Shown: positions 62,906 to 64,000 of the stretch, one piece after another
Position numbering within the stretch: the first letter of the stretch is position 1
Layout: each line of letters opens with the position of its first letter
Origin: Solirubrobacterales bacterium 67-14
GTDB lineage: Bacteria; Actinomycetota; Thermoleophilia; Solirubrobacterales; 70-9
Length of the DNA: 64,000 nt
Direction of reading: 5' to 3'
Assembly (NCBI GenBank): GCA_001897355.1
Contig: MKST01000011.1
Span: forward strand, 105,870-169,869
Notes under the pieces: generated by a model
What the model was told of the DNA's origin: nothing
Seen by the model: only the letters and a program-made list of their open reading frames with translations
Database searches by the model: none
Made by a program: the position numbers and the translations under genes

Positions 62906-63028
62906 AGCTTGACTGCTCTGGCTGGGTGGGGCCATTCCAGTTGATCCGCATCTCGGGGGTTGTGGTTTTTCCGACTGCGTAGTCCCGCACAAAGGAAAAG
63001 CCACAACCCCCGAGCCAGGTGCAACAGG
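62906..63028 (+). repeat. Covarying-stem element, copy C
   Basis: Parts: box AGCTTGACTGCTCTGGCT (62906-62923), 28 nt ending CAT, stem arm 62952-62972, loop 62973-62993, stem arm 62994-63014 (20 Watson-Crick pairs and one G-U), 6 nt, GCAACAGG (63021-63028). A second GCAACAGG is at 63051-63058, next to the tig stop. Confidence 0.8.
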
Positions 63029-63060
63029 TAAAAACAACCCCGAGGCCAGGGCAACAGGCG

Positions 63061-64000
63061 CTACTTGTCAGACTCCGCGTCAGCTTCGGTCGACTCGTCG
63101 TCCTCGTCGTCGCCGATTCCCCAGAGCTTCTTGTCGGTTTCTTCGGCAGACATCTCGGTGGCCTTGGCCGATTCGGCGATCACGTCCATCGCCTTGCGGA
63201 CCTTGATGTCAGCGGCGACCATCTCGTGGCGGCCGTCCCGCTTGAGGCGCTCGAGCAACTTCGCACCGGTGGTGCGCTCGTGGGAAGCGGCGTGTTCGAG
63301 TTCCTCGGCCATCTCCTCGTCGGTGACCTCGATGTCCTCGGCTTCCGCCACCGCGACCAGCACCGCCTCGCGGCGGATCTCCTGGTCGGCGTCGTCGAGC
63401 GACTCGTCGATGATCTCGTCGCGGGTCTTGCCCTGCATCTGCAGGTAGGTGTCCGGGTTCATGCCCTGACCGGCCATCTGCCGCTCGACCCGCTCCCAGC
63501 GCTCCTCGCCCCGGGCCCGGAGGATGTCCTCGGGGATCCCGACCTTGGCGTTGGCGACCGCGGCGTCGACCGCGGCTACCCGGAAGTCCTGTTCGATCCG
63601 CTGCTCGGCCGACTCGCCGAGCTTCTCGGCGATGTCCGCGCGCAGCTCCTCGAGCGTGTCGAACTCGGATGCCTCGGAGGCGAAGTCGTCATCGGCCTCG
63701 GGCATCTGCTTGACCCGGACCTCCTTGACGGTGACCGCGAAGTCGGCGTTCTGGCCGGCCAGCTCGGCGGCGCCGTACTCCTCCGGGAAGTTCACGTTGA
63801 CCTGGACCTCGTCGCCGGCCTTGGCGCCGATGATCTGCTCCTCGAAGTCATCGATCAACTGGCCGGAGCCGATCTCGATCGTGTGGTCGGTAGCCGAACC
63901 ACCCTCGAACTCGACCCCGTCGAGCGAGCCGACGAAATCGACCAGCACGTGGTCGCCCTCTTCGGCGGGGCGGTCGACCTGGTCGAGGCTGGCCATGCCT
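63061..64000 (-). CDS. tig: Trigger factor, N-terminus beyond window
   Basis: Ribosome-associated folding chaperone and peptidyl-prolyl isomerase. The window holds the FKBP-type PPIase domain (from VDRPAEEGDHVLVDFVGSLD) and the helical C-terminal chaperone arms, ending in an acidic tail (GDDEDDESTEADAESDK). The N-terminal ribosome-binding domain with GFRxGK is missing because the gene continues past base 64000; the frame is open to the edge. The ATG at 63996 is internal, not the start. tig precedes clpP, a conserved order. Confidence 0.95.
   Translation of the reverse strand, partial: GMASLDQVDRPAEEGDHVLVDFVGSLDGVEFEGGSATDHTIEIGSGQLIDDFEEQIIGAKAGDEVQVNVNFPEEYGAAELAGQNADFAVTVKEVRVKQMPEADDDFASEASEFDTLEELRADIAEKLGESAEQRIEQDFRVAAVDAAVANAKVGIPEDILRARGEERWERVERQMAGQGMNPDTYLQMQGKTRDEIIDESLDDADQEIRREAVLVAVAEAEDIEVTDEEMAEELEHAASHERTTGAKLLERLKRDGRHEMVAADIKVRKAMDVIAESAKATEMSAEETDKKLWGIGDDEDDESTEADAESDK

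Larger units (their letters stand above)
62677..63060. other. 384-nt tig-clpP intergenic region
   Basis: No protein gene is visible here. It holds the clpP -10 box, a CGACT/AGTCG mini-hairpin (62704-62716), and element copies B and C in inverted (head-to-head) orientation, 117 nt between stems. It is the longest non-coding stretch in the window. Confidence 0.7.

Noticed and set aside
61183-63014. Integron attC sites or a CRISPR array
   Set aside because: The three hairpins lack attC R'/R'' core sites with inverse asymmetry, are not evenly spaced direct repeats, and are in mixed orientation. No integrase or cas gene is near.

Overview
This is a GC-rich, mostly chromosomal-backbone segment of an actinobacterium. 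The likely lineage is Thermoleophilia/Solirubrobacterales. That placement is an inference from the actinobacterial order tig-clpP-clpX-valS-folC-ndk-mreCD-mrdA-rodA-rne-rplU-rpmA-obgE-proB-proA-nadD-rsfS-leuS-comEA-comEC-holA-rpsT-murJ-lepA-hrcA-dnaJ-prmA-phoH-ybeY-era, and from exported ELWxxDGT-repeat and beta-helix proteins with basic C-terminal modules. No phage, IS element, CRISPR array or rRNA operon is visible. One tRNA, Ala(GGC), is present.

Layout. Nearly all housekeeping genes lie on the minus strand, and many overlap by 1-11 nt, which implies long coupled operons. From right to left: tig (cut by the right edge), clpP and an M23 peptidase (64.0-61.3 kb); clpX and an MBL-fold hydrolase (54.5-52.5 kb); valS, folC, small membrane genes and ndk (48.3-43.1 kb); tetR-maf (42.1-40.9 kb); mreC-mreD-mrdA-rodA (40.7-36.3 kb); rne-rplU-rpmA-obgE-proB (36.2-30.9 kb); proA-nadD-rsfS-tRNA-Ala (27.4-25.1 kb); leuS-comEA-comEC-holA (21.8-15.2 kb); murJ, a GT-C-like membrane protein, lepA, hadAB, hrcA-dnaJ-prmA-murI, yqeY, phoH-ybeY-era (14.9-1.1 kb).

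Most plus-strand genes look like lineage-specific insertions into this backbone. They are an SRPBCC protein, a secreted NTF2-like protein, a tandem pair of ELWxxDGT-repeat exported proteins between proB and proA, a PrmC-like methyltransferase, an exported beta-helix protein and a holin-domain/phosphodiesterase fusion between valS and clpX, and a GNAT, a 43-aa membrane peptide, DUF2252, an exported adenosine deaminase and an SDR between clpX and clpP. A zinc metallopeptidase at the left edge and rpsT are also on plus.

The most unusual signals are non-coding. (1) A 123-125 nt element occurs three times around clpP (61136-61260, 62757-62881, 62906-63028). Each copy has a 21-bp stem whose sequence differs with compensatory changes, and a nearly invariant 21-nt loop. 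(2) Sixteen genes have a TAnnnT -10 box 6-7 nt before the start codon, which predicts leaderless transcription; at 59978-59987 two divergent -10 boxes overlap. (3) A hairpin sequesters the Shine-Dalgarno of an untracked 43-aa membrane peptide. (4) Several long, mostly unique intergenic palindromes are present at 964, 8039, 42098, 42937 and 61023.
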